From: Couchioplanes caeruleus | Lineage (GTDB): Bacteria; Actinomycetota; Actinomycetes; Mycobacteriales; Micromonosporaceae | DNA: 64,000 bases | Direction of reading: 5' to 3' | NCBI RefSeq assembly: GCF_023499255.1 | Contig: NZ_CP092183.1 | Span: 4,770,501-4,834,500, forward strand | Shown: positions 49,806 to 58,401 of the stretch, one piece after another | How the letters are laid out: each line of letters starts with the position of its first letter | Numbering within the stretch: the first letter of the stretch is position 1 | Notes under the pieces: generated by a model | Databases searched by the model: none | What the model was told of the DNA's origin: nothing | Seen by the model: the letters and a program-made list of their open reading frames with translations, nothing else | Program-made: the position numbers and the translations under genes

Positions 49806-50279
49806 ATGAGCGCCACCCATCTCATCGTCGCCGGGGTCGACGGCTCCGAGGGAGGCCGGCGCGCCCTCGACTGGGCGGTCACCGAGGCGGCCGGGCGCGG
49901 CGGCGCCGTGCAGGCCGTCGTCGCCTGGTCGTGGGACGGCATGGAGTACGGCCCCATCGCCGCCACCAGCCCGCGCGAGGCCGCCGATCTGGCCGCCGCC
50001 ATGCTCGACCGCGAGGTCAAGGCGCTGGTCGCCCGGCACGGGTCGCACGTGCCGGTCGCCGGCGAGATCATCGAGGGCCGGCCGGCCGACGTGCTGACGG
50101 CCGCCGCCCGTACGGCGGACCTGCTGGTGCTGGGCAGCCACGGGCACAGCCGCGTCCGGCACACCGTCCTGGGCTCGGTGAGCGAGGAGTGCATCCGCAA
50201 AGCGGTCTGCCCGGTCGTGGTGCTGCCGGTGCCGGTGGACCACCCCGTGCCGGCAGCGGAGCCGGCCGTCCGCCGGTGA
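49806..50279 (+). CDS. universal stress protein, single domain
   Basis: A 157-residue USP with the full ATP-binding pattern G-x2-G-x9-G-S in LGSHGHSRVRHTVLGSVSEE, and VAGVDGSEGGRRALDWAV at the start. GGAAGGAG precedes ATG 49806. It shares the regulatory gap with the SHOCT-like pair and is followed after 35 bases by the DUF1918 gene, likely in one transcript. Confidence 0.92.
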   Translation: MSATHLIVAGVDGSEGGRRALDWAVTEAAGRGGAVQAVVAWSWDGMEYGPIAATSPREAADLAAAMLDREVKALVARHGSHVPVAGEIIEGRPADVLTAAARTADLLVLGSHGHSRVRHTVLGSVSEECIRKAVCPVVVLPVPVDHPVPAAEPAVRR

Positions 50280-50314
50280 GCCGTGGGGCAGACACCATCG
50301 AGACGGGAGGAACC

Positions 50315-50506
50315 ATGAACGCCCACACCGGAGACCGGCTGGTCATGAAGGGCATCCACGTCGGCGACCCGCAGCGCGTCGGCGTCATCATCGGCGTGCC
50401 GCACCCGGACGGCAGCCCGCCGTACCGGGTGCGCTGGCTGGACACCGATCACGAGGCGCTGGTGTTCCCCGGGCCGGAGGCGCACGTGGAGCACCGCTCG
50501 TCGTGA
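50315..50506 (+). CDS. DUF1918 small protein
   Basis: A 63-residue protein with GGGAGG 4-5 bases before ATG 50315. It has the full DUF1918 pattern: GDRLVMKGIHVGDPQRVGVI, then PPYRVRWLDTDHEALVFPGP. The fold is an SH3-like barrel; molecular role unknown. It is common in actinobacterial stress operons and here follows a universal stress protein. Confidence 0.9.
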   Translation: MNAHTGDRLVMKGIHVGDPQRVGVIIGVPHPDGSPPYRVRWLDTDHEALVFPGPEAHVEHRSS

Positions 50507-50639
50507 CGCCGCCCGGGTGCGCGGCCGCGGTCGCGCACCCGGCCTGCGCCGCCCCGTGGCCACCCCGCGGAAGCGACCTGCCCGTCCGGAGCGGACGCGA
50601 CCCGCGTGGCGCCGCGGACCGGCCGCCCAGCCGCCGTCC

Positions 50640-51155
50640 CTACTGCGGCGTGGCGGATCCGGTGGCGGCAGCGCCGACGGGCGGGGCGGCGACGATCCGG
50701 AACACCGGGTACCGGGCGGCGATCCCGGCGAAGTCGGCCAGGGGCGCGTGCCGGTCCAGCGGGATGTGCGGGCGGGCACCGGGGGCCAGGTGCAGATAGC
50801 GCTGCAGGACCGGTGCCCGCTGAGCGGCCGGCACCTCCACCAGCAGAACGTCCTCCCGGCCCCGACGCAGCAGCACGGCGTGTCCCCCGGCGGCGCGTAC
50901 GTTGCGCACCCAGCCGGCGTCCTCGCCGAGCATCGACACCAGGTAGCGTTCGCCGCGCAGGTCGGCCGCCACGAGCGGCAGCGAGACCGTCCGCCCGCTC
51001 GTGCGACCCCGGACCTCCAGGGTCACCGCCCGGGGCGGGGTGAGCACACCGTGGGCGAACAGGACGGCGGAGAGCCGGTTCATCCCCCGCGCGAGCCGGT
51101 TCGGCCGGCCACCGCGGTACAGCCGGCGCGCCATCCGTGGCGTCATCAGGGTCAT
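50640..51155 (-). CDS. deazaflavin (F420)-dependent nitroreductase-family protein (Ddn-like)
   Basis: A 171-residue split-barrel protein of the DDN/F420H2-dependent quinone reductase family. LEVRGRTSGRTVSLPLVAAD and LGEDAGWVRNVRAAGGHAVL are its characteristic F420-binding segments. GGGAGG is 6 bases before ATG 51155. M. tuberculosis Ddn (Rv3547) uses F420H2 to reduce menaquinone and nitroimidazoles. The exact box 63 bases upstream places this member under the same control as the Acg-type gene. Confidence 0.9.
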   Translation of the reverse strand: MTLMTPRMARRLYRGGRPNRLARGMNRLSAVLFAHGVLTPPRAVTLEVRGRTSGRTVSLPLVAADLRGERYLVSMLGEDAGWVRNVRAAGGHAVLLRRGREDVLLVEVPAAQRAPVLQRYLHLAPGARPHIPLDRHAPLADFAGIAARYPVFRIVAAPPVGAAATGSATPQ

Positions 51156-51218
51156 CGCGCACCTCCCGGTGTCCTGCGTGGCGGCTTCAGCCTGGCCCCG
51201 GGCACGGAACGGGTGACA

Positions 51219-51232
51219 GGGCCGTTGGTCCC
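51219..51232 (-). promoter_or_regulatory. DosR-like 14-bp palindrome (exact)
   Basis: GGGCCGTTGGTCCC, 63 bases before the Ddn-like gene (start 51155). On the other side lies the end of the TauE-type gene (51251), so it serves only the Ddn-like gene. Confidence 0.68.
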
Positions 51233-51250
51233 GGCGCCCCGCGCCCGCGG

Positions 51251-51982
51251 TCACCCGACGATCAGGAACAGGACTCCCGAGACGATCAGCCCGGCCTCCA
51301 CCAGGGTCACGAACCCGCGGTCCCCGATGCGCCCGACGATGCGGCGCCCGGCCCAGGACCCGGCGAGGGTGGCCGGTGTCAGCGCTGCCCCGAGCAGCAG
51401 CACCCGGCCGGTCAGCAGGTTTCCCGCGCCGTAGGCGGCGATCTTCGCCAGGTGCATCGTCAGCGCGGCGGCGGCCTCGGTGCCGATGTACGCCGCGCGG
51501 GTCAGGCCGTACGCCAGGAAGAAGGGCGCGGTCAGCGGCCCGACCGAGCCCAGCAGCGACGAGCCGAGCCCGGAGGCGGCGCCCACGGCGGCGAAGGCCC
51601 GGTCGCCCGGCCTGCGCGGCCGGGGGCTGATCCGCCGCCAGACCACCACGCCGATCAGGAAGCCACCCAGCAGGCGGTGCAGCGCTCCCAGCGGCGCGTG
51701 CGCCAGCAGCAGCCCACCGGCGACGGCGAGCGGCACCGCGCCCACCGCGAACCAGCCGATCAGCCGCCAGTGCAGCTCCGCGCGGTTGAGCCACACCCGG
51801 AACCCGTTGCTCGACACCTGCGTCAGGGTCAGCATCGGTACGGCCACCGGCAGCCCGAACAGCGCGGTGAACACGGGCAACAGCAGCACCCCGCCCCCGA
51901 AGCCGGCCACCGCGGACAGCAGCGCCAGCGCGAACGCCGCCAGCGACGCCACCGCGAGCGTCGGCAGCTGGTGGACGATCAT
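51251..51982 (-). CDS. TauE/SafE-family membrane permease
   Basis: A 243-residue integral membrane protein with about eight helices and the family signature GFGGGVLLLPVF in the first and SGLGSSLLGSVGPLTAPFF in the second half. Members export sulfite, sulfoacetate or other anions. It lies downstream of the short hibernation factor, separated by a terminator, so it probably has its own promoter. No DosR-like box is adjacent. Confidence 0.9.
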   Translation of the reverse strand: MIVHQLPTLAVASLAAFALALLSAVAGFGGGVLLLPVFTALFGLPVAVPMLTLTQVSSNGFRVWLNRAELHWRLIGWFAVGAVPLAVAGGLLLAHAPLGALHRLLGGFLIGVVVWRRISPRPRRPGDRAFAAVGAASGLGSSLLGSVGPLTAPFFLAYGLTRAAYIGTEAAAALTMHLAKIAAYGAGNLLTGRVLLLGAALTPATLAGSWAGRRIVGRIGDRGFVTLVEAGLIVSGVLFLIVG

Positions 51983-52013
51983 CAGGCCAGCCTGCCAGGG
52001 CCGCGCACGCGAC

Positions 52014-52040
52014 GAGGGCCCGCCGGCTCGGCGGGCCCTC
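52014..52040 (-). terminator. hairpin terminator after hibernation factor
   Basis: GAGGGCCCGCC (52014-52024) pairs perfectly with GGCGGGCCCTC (52030-52040), loop of five bases, just after the stop at 52058 on the minus strand. Confidence 0.8.
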
Positions 52041-52057
52041 AGCCGGTGCCGGGGTGG

Positions 52058-52399
52058 CTACAAGGCCGGCTCCTCCAGCGACGGTGCGGCCGGTCCCTGG
52101 TCCGGGCGCCGGCGGATCCGGCGCAGGCACGAGCGCAGCTTCTGCTGCATCAGATCGGTCGCCTCCTGCAGCCCGCTGCCCACGGCATGCACGTGGACCG
52201 GTACGCCGTTGACGTCGACGTGGGCGTCGACCCGGTCGCCGTACGCTGCCGAGTCGAGAGTGAGCCACGACCGCAGCACCGGCGCAGGGGCGTGGTGCAG
52301 TGCGGCTTCGAGCTTCTCGACGGCGTACGTTCGCGCGGCCTCGTCGACGGGACCGTGGGTGCGGACGTTCGGGGCGGTGGTCGGGCTGATGCGCGCCAT
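52058..52399 (-). CDS. hpf: short ribosome hibernation-promoting factor (S30AE domain)
   Basis: A 113-residue protein with one S30AE fold (NVRTHGPVDEAARTYAVEKL, VHVHAVGSGLQEATDLMQQK, then LRSCLRRIRRR). GGGAGG lies 6 bases before ATG 52399. Short HPF/RaiA proteins sit in the decoding centre and silence ribosomes. The exact box at 52478 is 79 bases upstream, in the gap shared with the divergent tandem universal stress protein. Together with the protein at 46223 it gives two hibernation factors in one block. Confidence 0.88.
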   Translation of the reverse strand: MARISPTTAPNVRTHGPVDEAARTYAVEKLEAALHHAPAPVLRSWLTLDSAAYGDRVDAHVDVNGVPVHVHAVGSGLQEATDLMQQKLRSCLRRIRRRPDQGPAAPSLEEPAL

Positions 52400-52477
52400 G
52401 GCTTGCCTCCCGGATCCTGCCTTGCCCTCGTGCAAGGGACCTAGGAAGATCGTCCGTCGCCGCAGGGACACCGCACA

Positions 52478-52491
52478 GGGTCGTTGGACCC
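52478..52491. promoter_or_regulatory. DosR-like 14-bp palindrome (exact)
   Basis: GGGTCGTTGGACCC, a fully symmetrical outer dyad, 79 bases before the hpf start (52399). Confidence 0.68.
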
Positions 52492-52552
52492 GGTCCGGCG
52501 GTCCCTGGCCCACCGGACCGTGGGCGGGGCGCCGCGGCACACCGCCCGATGC

Positions 52553-52566
52553 GGGACCATCGGCCC
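52553..52566. promoter_or_regulatory. DosR-like 14-bp palindrome (exact)
   Basis: GGGACCATCGGCCC, 65 bases before the tandem universal stress protein (start 52631). Confidence 0.68.
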
Positions 52567-52630
52567 TGCCGCCCGCATCGACGGCGACGGATGCTGACGG
52601 TGGACAGGCCCACCCAGCAGGAGGTGCGTC

Positions 52631-53533
52631 ATGACCACCGTCGCCGGAGCCGCCGTGGTCGTCGGCGTGGAGGCGCCCGCGCACAGCCACGGCACGGTCG
52701 CGACCGCCGCCGGCGAGGCGGCCCGCCGGCACCGGCCGCTGCGCATCGTCCACGCCGTGCACTGGCCGAGGCTGCCCGTGGTGATGCCGCCCGGGATGAC
52801 CGAGACCGTGCCGGAGCCGGTGCGCGAGCGGGCCCGCTCGTGGCTCGCCGGGGCCGCGGAGACCGCCGCGAGGGTCGCGCCCGGCGTGCCCGTCACCACG
52901 AGGCTCGCGGCCGGGCGTCCCGCGGCGGTGCTCACCGGGGAGAGCCGGCACGCCGACCTCCTCGTCGTCGGCGAACGCGGGACCGGCGGCCTGCTCGTCG
53001 GCTCCGTGGCGCTGCAGGTGGCGTCGCACGCCGCGTGCCCGGTGCTCGTCGTCCGCGGCGAGCCGCGCCGCACCGGGCCCGTGGTGGTCGGCATCGACGG
53101 TTCCCCGCATTCCGCCCCGGCCCTCGCCGCCGCCCTCCAGGAGGCCTCGCTGCGCGGCGCCGCCCTGGTGGCGCTGCACGCGTGGAACGGCAACGACTGG
53201 ACGGAGCTGAACGGCAGGCTGCCGATGACGTACGAGTTCTGGTCCGGCGACGCGCAGGAGGAACGCGTCCTCGCCGAGGCGCTGGCCGGCGCCGGGGAGC
53301 GCTACCCCGACGTCCCGGTCCGGCGTCAGGTCGTCCGGGGCGATCCCGGCTCCCTGCTCAGCGAGTGGTCGCGCTGCGCCCAGCTGGTCGTGGTGGGCGA
53401 CCACCGGCACGGCGCCGTGCCCGGGCTGGTGCTCGGCTCGGTCAGCCGGCACCTGATGTTCCACGCCGAGTGCCCGACGGCCGTCGTCCGGGGGCGCTCC
53501 CCCGTGCTGACGGCCCGGGGTCAGCCGATGTAG
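52631..53533 (+). CDS. universal stress protein, tandem domains
   Basis: A 300-residue protein of two USP domains (about 1-145 and 152-296), the layout of M. tuberculosis Rv2623-type DosR proteins. ATP-loop segments are GERGTGGLLVGSVALQ and GDHRHGAVPGLVLGSVSRH. AGGAGG precedes ATG 52631. The exact DosR-like box is 65 bases upstream. Its 3' end overlaps the convergent surface-protein gene by 13 bases. Confidence 0.92.
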   Translation: MTTVAGAAVVVGVEAPAHSHGTVATAAGEAARRHRPLRIVHAVHWPRLPVVMPPGMTETVPEPVRERARSWLAGAAETAARVAPGVPVTTRLAAGRPAAVLTGESRHADLLVVGERGTGGLLVGSVALQVASHAACPVLVVRGEPRRTGPVVVGIDGSPHSAPALAAALQEASLRGAALVALHAWNGNDWTELNGRLPMTYEFWSGDAQEERVLAEALAGAGERYPDVPVRRQVVRGDPGSLLSEWSRCAQLVVVGDHRHGAVPGLVLGSVSRHLMFHAECPTAVVRGRSPVLTARGQPM

Positions 53534-56500
53534 ATCTCCACCCTCCGGTTCGCGGCCTTGTTGCGGCTGGTGGTGTTCGGCCGCGCCGGCTCGGCCTCAC
53601 CGCGGCCGCCGTGCTGCGCGCGCAGCCCCGGGTACGCGGCCCGGAAGTACGCGGCGACCTGCATGGCCCGCTGCCGGGACAGCTCGATGTTGGACTGCGC
53701 CGTACCGTCCGCGTCGGTGTGCCCGATCATCAGGGCGGTGCCGAAGCCGTACGTACGCGCCTGCCCGGCGACCGTGGCCAGGACGCGCCGGGCCGTGGCG
53801 TCGAGCGCGAAGTCGCCGACCGGGAAGTACACGACGGCCAGGAGCCGGTTCGTGTCGCCCGCCGGGGTGACCGCCGCGGTGGTCGGTTCGGACAGCGTGC
53901 CGCCGGCGCCGACGGTGGTCACCAGGACGATGTCGGTGCGGTCCAGGGCCGTTCCGGGTACGCGGCACATCTGGCTGGTGCCGCCCATGACCGGCACGGT
54001 GCACACCCGGCGGCCGTTGACGGTGACGCGGTAGCCGAGGGCGTTGGTGGCCGGCGACACCCGCCAGGTGATCTCGGAGTCGACGCGGCCGGACAGGCTG
54101 CGCGAGACCGGGCGGCCACCGGCGTAGGCGGGTTCGGTGAGCAGGCGGCGGGCCTGCGGGTCGGCGCCGATCCGGGCGGTGGCGGCGGGCGGCCGGGCCG
54201 GCAGGACGGTCACCCGCAGCTCCGTGGTGGCGGTGGCGTCGCCGTCGCTGACCCGGACCGGGATGGTGACGGTGCCGCTGAACCGGGCGTCGGTGCGCAC
54301 GGCGAGCCGGGTGCCGGAGACCGTGCCGCGGACGCGGTCGGCAGCGGCCGCCGGGCCGTCCGGGGTGCCGGCGGTGAGCGTCAGCACGTCGTCGTTCGCG
54401 TCGGTGACGGTGAACGGGACGGTCACGCTCTCGCCGGCGGTCACCGTACGGGGTGCCGCCGCGGCGATGCGGGGTGCGGCGTTGGGCACGGTGACGTGCA
54501 CGGTGGCGCTGGCGCTGCGGCCGTTGCCGTCGCGCACGGTGTACGAGAACGCGTCCTCGCCCTTGTACGCCGCGTCCGGCGTGTACCGGACGGCGTTGTC
54601 GCGGACCTCGGCCGTGCCGTGTCCCGGCGTACCGGCCCGGGTCACGGTCAGGCCCGTGCCGCTGTCGTTGGCCAGCACGTCGATGCTCAGGGCGGCTCCG
54701 CCGGTCGCGGTCACGGTGTCGTCCGCGGGCTCGGGACCGGGCAGCACCGGCGGCGGTGGCGCGGAAACGGTGATCGTGACGGTCGCGGTGGCCGGGCCGC
54801 CGGTCAGCCGGTACGTGAGGCTGTCCGCCCCGGAGTAGCCCGCAGCCGGGGTGTAGCGCAGGGCGCCGCCGACGATGCCGGCGCTGCCGTGGGCGGGCGC
54901 GCCGACGACCGCGGCGAGGCTCGCGCCGGCGGGGTCGTTGGCGAGCACGTCGATGCCAGTCGTGGTGCCGTACGCGACGGTGGCGGTGTCGTCGGCGGGC
55001 GCCGGGCCGGCGGTCACGGTGACCGTCACCGAGCCGGTGCCGACGGCGCCGTGCGCGTCGGCGACGGTGTACGTGAACGAGTCGGTGCCCCAGAAGTCGG
55101 CGTCCGGCGTGTAGGTGACGCTGCTGCCGGAGACGTCGGCGGTGCCGTGGGCGGGCGTACCGGCGGTCTGCAGGATGAGCGGGCCGTCCCCGGTGTCGTT
55201 GGCCAGCGGGCTGATCACCGTGGCGGCGCCGGCGGCGGTCGTGGCCTGGTCGGCGACGGCCGCGAGCGGTGTCGCGGGGGTGGCGGCGGGCGCGGTCACC
55301 GTGACCGTGACCGTACCGGTGGCGGTGACGCCGCCGAGGTCCGTGACGGTGTACGTGAAGGTGTCGGTGCCCGAGTAGCCGGCCGTGGCGGTGTACCGCA
55401 CGCCGGTCCCGCCACCGGTGACGACGGCGGCACCGTGGGCCGGGCTGGTCACGGCCGTCACGGTGAGCTGCTGTCCGGTGTCGTTGGCGAGCACGTCGAT
55501 GGGCTCGGCGGTGCCGGCGGTCGCCGCCGCGGTGTCGTCGACGGCCTGCGGCGCGATGCCGGACGGCGCGGCGACGGTGAGGGCGACCGAGGCGGTGGCG
55601 GTGCCGCCGCGCCCGTCCGAGACGGTGTACGTGAACGCGTCCGGCCCGGTGTACGCGCCGGCCGGGGTGTAACTCACCACGCCGCCGGACAGCGTCACCG
55701 TGCCGTTCGCCGCGCTGGTCACGGCGGTGACGCCCAGCGGGTCGCCGTCGGCGTCGGTGTCGTTGCCGAGGACCGCGACGGCCGAGGTGCGGTTGTCCCC
55801 CACGGTCACGGTGTCGGCGGCCGCGGCCGGGAACGTGTTGACGTTCACCGTGCTGGTGGCCGGGGCGTTGTCGGTCAGGCTGAGAGTGGTGTCGATCGTG
55901 GCGGACCCGACCGTGGCGACGATCGAGGTGGCCCGGTTGCCGGAGACGGCGGGCAGCGCCAGGTCGAAGGTGAGGCCGTTGCCGCCCGAGCCGAGCGCGA
56001 ACGGTCCCGGGAACACCACGGAGCCCCCGGTGGTCACCCCGTCGGCGACGGTCACGCCGTTCCACGCGACGGAGCCGGGTACGACCGTCGCGCCCGCGGG
56101 CACGGTGGCGGTGAAGGAGTCGAGGACCGCGCCGGCCGACCCGGTGACCGCCGCGCGGTAGGTGGCCGTACCGCCGGTGTCGGGGAGCTTGGGCGGCGTG
56201 GCGGTCAGGCCGACGGTCAGGTCGTTGGTGGACGGGCTGATCGCCGGCAGCGACGCGACGCTGCCCAGGTCGGTGTGCTTGATCTGGGTGCCGGACGCGA
56301 TCTGCTGGACCGGCAGCACGCCGGTGGCCGAGGTGGTGAACCCGACCGCGCGGAAGGTGTAGACCGCGGTGTACGACTTCGACGCCGAGCTCAGGTTGCT
56401 GACCCGCAGCGTGTCGGTGTACGTGGGCAGCCCGCTGAGCGTCAGGCTGGTGCCCACGAGCCGGTACGCGCCCGCGGGCCAGGTGCCGGAGGCGGCGGGG

Positions 56501-57126
56501 CTCATCCAGAACGACTGGGGGTCGTTCGCGAAGCCGGAGCCGATGGTGCCGGTGTCGCCGGTGACCGTGACGGTGAAGGTCCCGCCGATGCGCGGCGTCC
56601 CGCCGGGCACGGTGACCGCGGTGAGCTTGTTCGCGGCCGCCTTGATCGTCCCCTCGACCGCGGTGAAGCCGCCGCTGTCCGCGCAGAGCTGCGCCGAGCC
56701 GGGCAGGTCCGGACGGCCCTGCCACACGCTGACGGTGTGCTGCTGCGCGGTCGTCGTCTCCGCCTGCGCGGTGAGGTAGAAGAAGCGGGACGCCGACGCG
56801 CCGCCGCTGAGCGTGGCGATCTGCTGGGCGGACGGCTGCCCGCTGCCCAGCGCCACGGATCCGCCCGTGAAGCCGGTCAGCGAGATCCAGAGGTCGTTGC
56901 GGGCCGTGCCGGACGTGTCCAGTACCTGGTATCCGGCGTACGCCCCGCGCAGCACCGGGTTCGACGACGTGTCGATGTAGAAGTTGGGGCCGTGCAGGGC
57001 GGACACGGTCAGCCCCTGCGTCGAGCACGCGGGTGCGACCGCGGCGGCGGGCTGGGCGGTCAGCAGGGCGCCGGAGGCGGCGACGGCGGTGGCGGCCACC
57101 ACGGGCAGCAGTCGGTCACGGATCAC
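53521..57126 (-). CDS. large exported repeat protein with C-terminal OmpA domain
   Basis: A 1,201-residue secreted protein. GTG 57126 starts a Sec signal (TAQPAAA end near residue 30). Residues about 40-300 form an unrecognised beta-rich domain, about 300-430 a DUF11-like domain (TATYRAAVTGSAG), about 432-882 five cadherin/VCBS-like repeats of about 90 residues (DVLANDTG and YTPDADFWGTDSFTYTV), then a further divergent repeat, a fibronectin-like part and an OmpA-type peptidoglycan-binding end (about 1090-1201; MIGHTDADGTAQSNIELSRQ, NRRVEIYIG). It is probably anchored to the wall by the OmpA domain and used for adhesion. Start choice has no ribosome-site support. Confidence 0.88.
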   Translation of the reverse strand: MIRDRLLPVVAATAVAASGALLTAQPAAAVAPACSTQGLTVSALHGPNFYIDTSSNPVLRGAYAGYQVLDTSGTARNDLWISLTGFTGGSVALGSGQPSAQQIATLSGGASASRFFYLTAQAETTTAQQHTVSVWQGRPDLPGSAQLCADSGGFTAVEGTIKAAANKLTAVTVPGGTPRIGGTFTVTVTGDTGTIGSGFANDPQSFWMSPAASGTWPAGAYRLVGTSLTLSGLPTYTDTLRVSNLSSASKSYTAVYTFRAVGFTTSATGVLPVQQIASGTQIKHTDLGSVASLPAISPSTNDLTVGLTATPPKLPDTGGTATYRAAVTGSAGAVLDSFTATVPAGATVVPGSVAWNGVTVADGVTTGGSVVFPGPFALGSGGNGLTFDLALPAVSGNRATSIVATVGSATIDTTLSLTDNAPATSTVNVNTFPAAAADTVTVGDNRTSAVAVLGNDTDADGDPLGVTAVTSAANGTVTLSGGVVSYTPAGAYTGPDAFTYTVSDGRGGTATASVALTVAAPSGIAPQAVDDTAAATAGTAEPIDVLANDTGQQLTVTAVTSPAHGAAVVTGGGTGVRYTATAGYSGTDTFTYTVTDLGGVTATGTVTVTVTAPAATPATPLAAVADQATTAAGAATVISPLANDTGDGPLILQTAGTPAHGTADVSGSSVTYTPDADFWGTDSFTYTVADAHGAVGTGSVTVTVTAGPAPADDTATVAYGTTTGIDVLANDPAGASLAAVVGAPAHGSAGIVGGALRYTPAAGYSGADSLTYRLTGGPATATVTITVSAPPPPVLPGPEPADDTVTATGGAALSIDVLANDSGTGLTVTRAGTPGHGTAEVRDNAVRYTPDAAYKGEDAFSYTVRDGNGRSASATVHVTVPNAAPRIAAAAPRTVTAGESVTVPFTVTDANDDVLTLTAGTPDGPAAAADRVRGTVSGTRLAVRTDARFSGTVTIPVRVSDGDATATTELRVTVLPARPPAATARIGADPQARRLLTEPAYAGGRPVSRSLSGRVDSEITWRVSPATNALGYRVTVNGRRVCTVPVMGGTSQMCRVPGTALDRTDIVLVTTVGAGGTLSEPTTAAVTPAGDTNRLLAVVYFPVGDFALDATARRVLATVAGQARTYGFGTALMIGHTDADGTAQSNIELSRQRAMQVAAYFRAAYPGLRAQHGGRGEAEPARPNTTSRNKAANRRVEIYIG
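54481..55830 (-). repeat. five tandem cadherin/VCBS-like repeats inside the surface protein
   Basis: Each unit of about 85-90 codons has D-D-T-x(8-10)-I-D-V-L-A-N-D, a central PAHG-x(8)-VxYTP and an end FTYTVxDxxG. Units differ enough that the DNA is not a simple repeat, so they are old duplications. Confidence 0.8.
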
Positions 57127-57256
57127 ACCGTCAAGATCGGCCGCCGGACGCGGCTGCTGAGCGGGAGCGGGCGGGTGACGGCCGCGGCTTCCCGCGGTAC
57201 GCGGCTCTAAGATCGTGCACGTGGGCGCGCATCGGACGGTGAAGCTGCACGTTTGG

Positions 57257-57268
57257 ATGCACGTGCAT
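57257..57268. promoter_or_regulatory. ATGCACGTGCAT palindrome upstream of XRE regulator
   Basis: A perfect 12-bp palindrome 48 bases before the XRE start at 57317; related TGCACGT words occur at 57246 and 57215. The same 12-mer is found again at 58271. Confidence 0.65.
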
Positions 57269-57316
57269 CGGGATAACTGCTGTGCGTGAGGATCGACGGC
57301 TGATCGGGGAGAACGG

Positions 57317-58198
57317 ATGACCTCCGGCAGGGACGGCGGCGCGGGCCCCGCCGCGTTGCGCATCCAGCTGGGCTCCCAGCTGCGCCGGTTGCGCAAGGAC
57401 CGCGGGCTGACCCGGGAGGCGGCCGGCTGGGAGATCCGCGCCTCCGAGTCGAAGATCAGCCGCATGGAGCTGGGCCGCGTGCCGTTCAAGGAACGCGACG
57501 TGGCGGACCTGCTGTCGTTCTACGGCGTCGGCGAGAGCGAGAGCCGCGAGCTGCTGGGCCTCGCCCGCCGGGCCAACGCGCCGGGCTGGTGGCAGGAGTA
57601 CGCCGACATCGTGCCCCCGTGGTTCCTCGGTTACCTCGGGCTGGAGGAGGCGGCCTCGCTGATCCGGTCGTACGAGGTGCACTTCGTGCCCGGCCTGCTG
57701 CAGACCGACGACTACGCCCGGGCGGTCATCGCGCACGGGCACGAGGGCGCGCCGCCCGAGGACATCGACCGGCGGATCGCCCTGCGCCGGGGGCGCCGCC
57801 GGGTGCTGCAGCGCCCGGACCCGCCGCACGTGTGGGCGGTGCTGGACGAGGGCGTGCTGCACCGGCACTTCGGCGGCCGGGCCGTGATGCGCGGGCAGCT
57901 CGAGGCCCTGATCGACGCCGCGCAGCAGCCGAACGTCCGGATCCAGGTCGTGCCCTTCCGGGGCAGCCCCCGGGCGGCCGCCGGCCTGCCGTTCGCCATC
58001 CTGCGCTTCGCCGAGGAGGAGCTGTCCGACGTGGTCTACGTCGAGCAGCTCACCAGCGCGCTCTACCTCGACAAGCCCATGGACGTGGACCACTACGCCG
58101 CCACGATGGACCTGGCCTGCCTGGAAGCCGAGCCGCCGGACCGTACGGCGGCCATCCTGCACAAGATCCTCGACGAGCTCGAGGACTCCGCGGCCTGA
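57317..58198 (+). CDS. XRE-family regulator with DUF5753 domain
   Basis: A 293-residue regulator. The helix-turn-helix (about 15-70; LGSQLRRLRKDRGLTREAAG and ISRMELGR) is followed by the DUF5753 ligand/partner domain (YEVHFVPGLLQTDDYARAVI, PHVWAVLDEGVLHR, IQVVPF). GGGGAGA precedes ATG 57317. In actinomycetes such regulators are usually paired with a small DUF397 protein and act in development or toxin/antitoxin-like switches. Here the next gene encodes a different 82-residue protein with the same palindrome upstream. Confidence 0.93.
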   Translation: MTSGRDGGAGPAALRIQLGSQLRRLRKDRGLTREAAGWEIRASESKISRMELGRVPFKERDVADLLSFYGVGESESRELLGLARRANAPGWWQEYADIVPPWFLGYLGLEEAASLIRSYEVHFVPGLLQTDDYARAVIAHGHEGAPPEDIDRRIALRRGRRRVLQRPDPPHVWAVLDEGVLHRHFGGRAVMRGQLEALIDAAQQPNVRIQVVPFRGSPRAAAGLPFAILRFAEEELSDVVYVEQLTSALYLDKPMDVDHYAATMDLACLEAEPPDRTAAILHKILDELEDSAA

Positions 58199-58270
58199 TC
58201 GGCCGGTCCGCCTCGGCCGAACGGCCCCCCGCGCACATCCGATCTTTCCTTTGTCCGTTCCATGGTGCAT

Positions 58271-58282
58271 ATGCACGTGCAT
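58271..58282. promoter_or_regulatory. ATGCACGTGCAT palindrome upstream of the 58402 gene
   Basis: Second exact copy of the 12-mer at 57257, with overlapping TGCATATGCA (58266-58275) and GCACGTGC at 58321-58328. It is 119 bases before the start at 58402. This is probably a binding site of the XRE protein. Confidence 0.65.
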
Positions 58283-58401
58283 GGGTCCTTGCATCGGCGC
58301 TGGCATATGGCCATGCTGGGGCACGTGCGCGGCTATCCGTCCCGTCGCGTACGGACGGTTTCCTCCCAGATCTGTGGCGGCGATGGTGAAGGAGTTGGCG
58401 G

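Noticed and set aside
52434..52447. GGGACCTAGG near the hpf start as a further box
   Set aside because: Only the left half fits; the right half lacks GNCCC.
52549..57210. 1,553-codon plus-strand frame over the stress and surface-protein genes
   Set aside because: Low-complexity Arg/Gly/Ala translation, antisense to a clear repeat protein; a GC-bias artefact.
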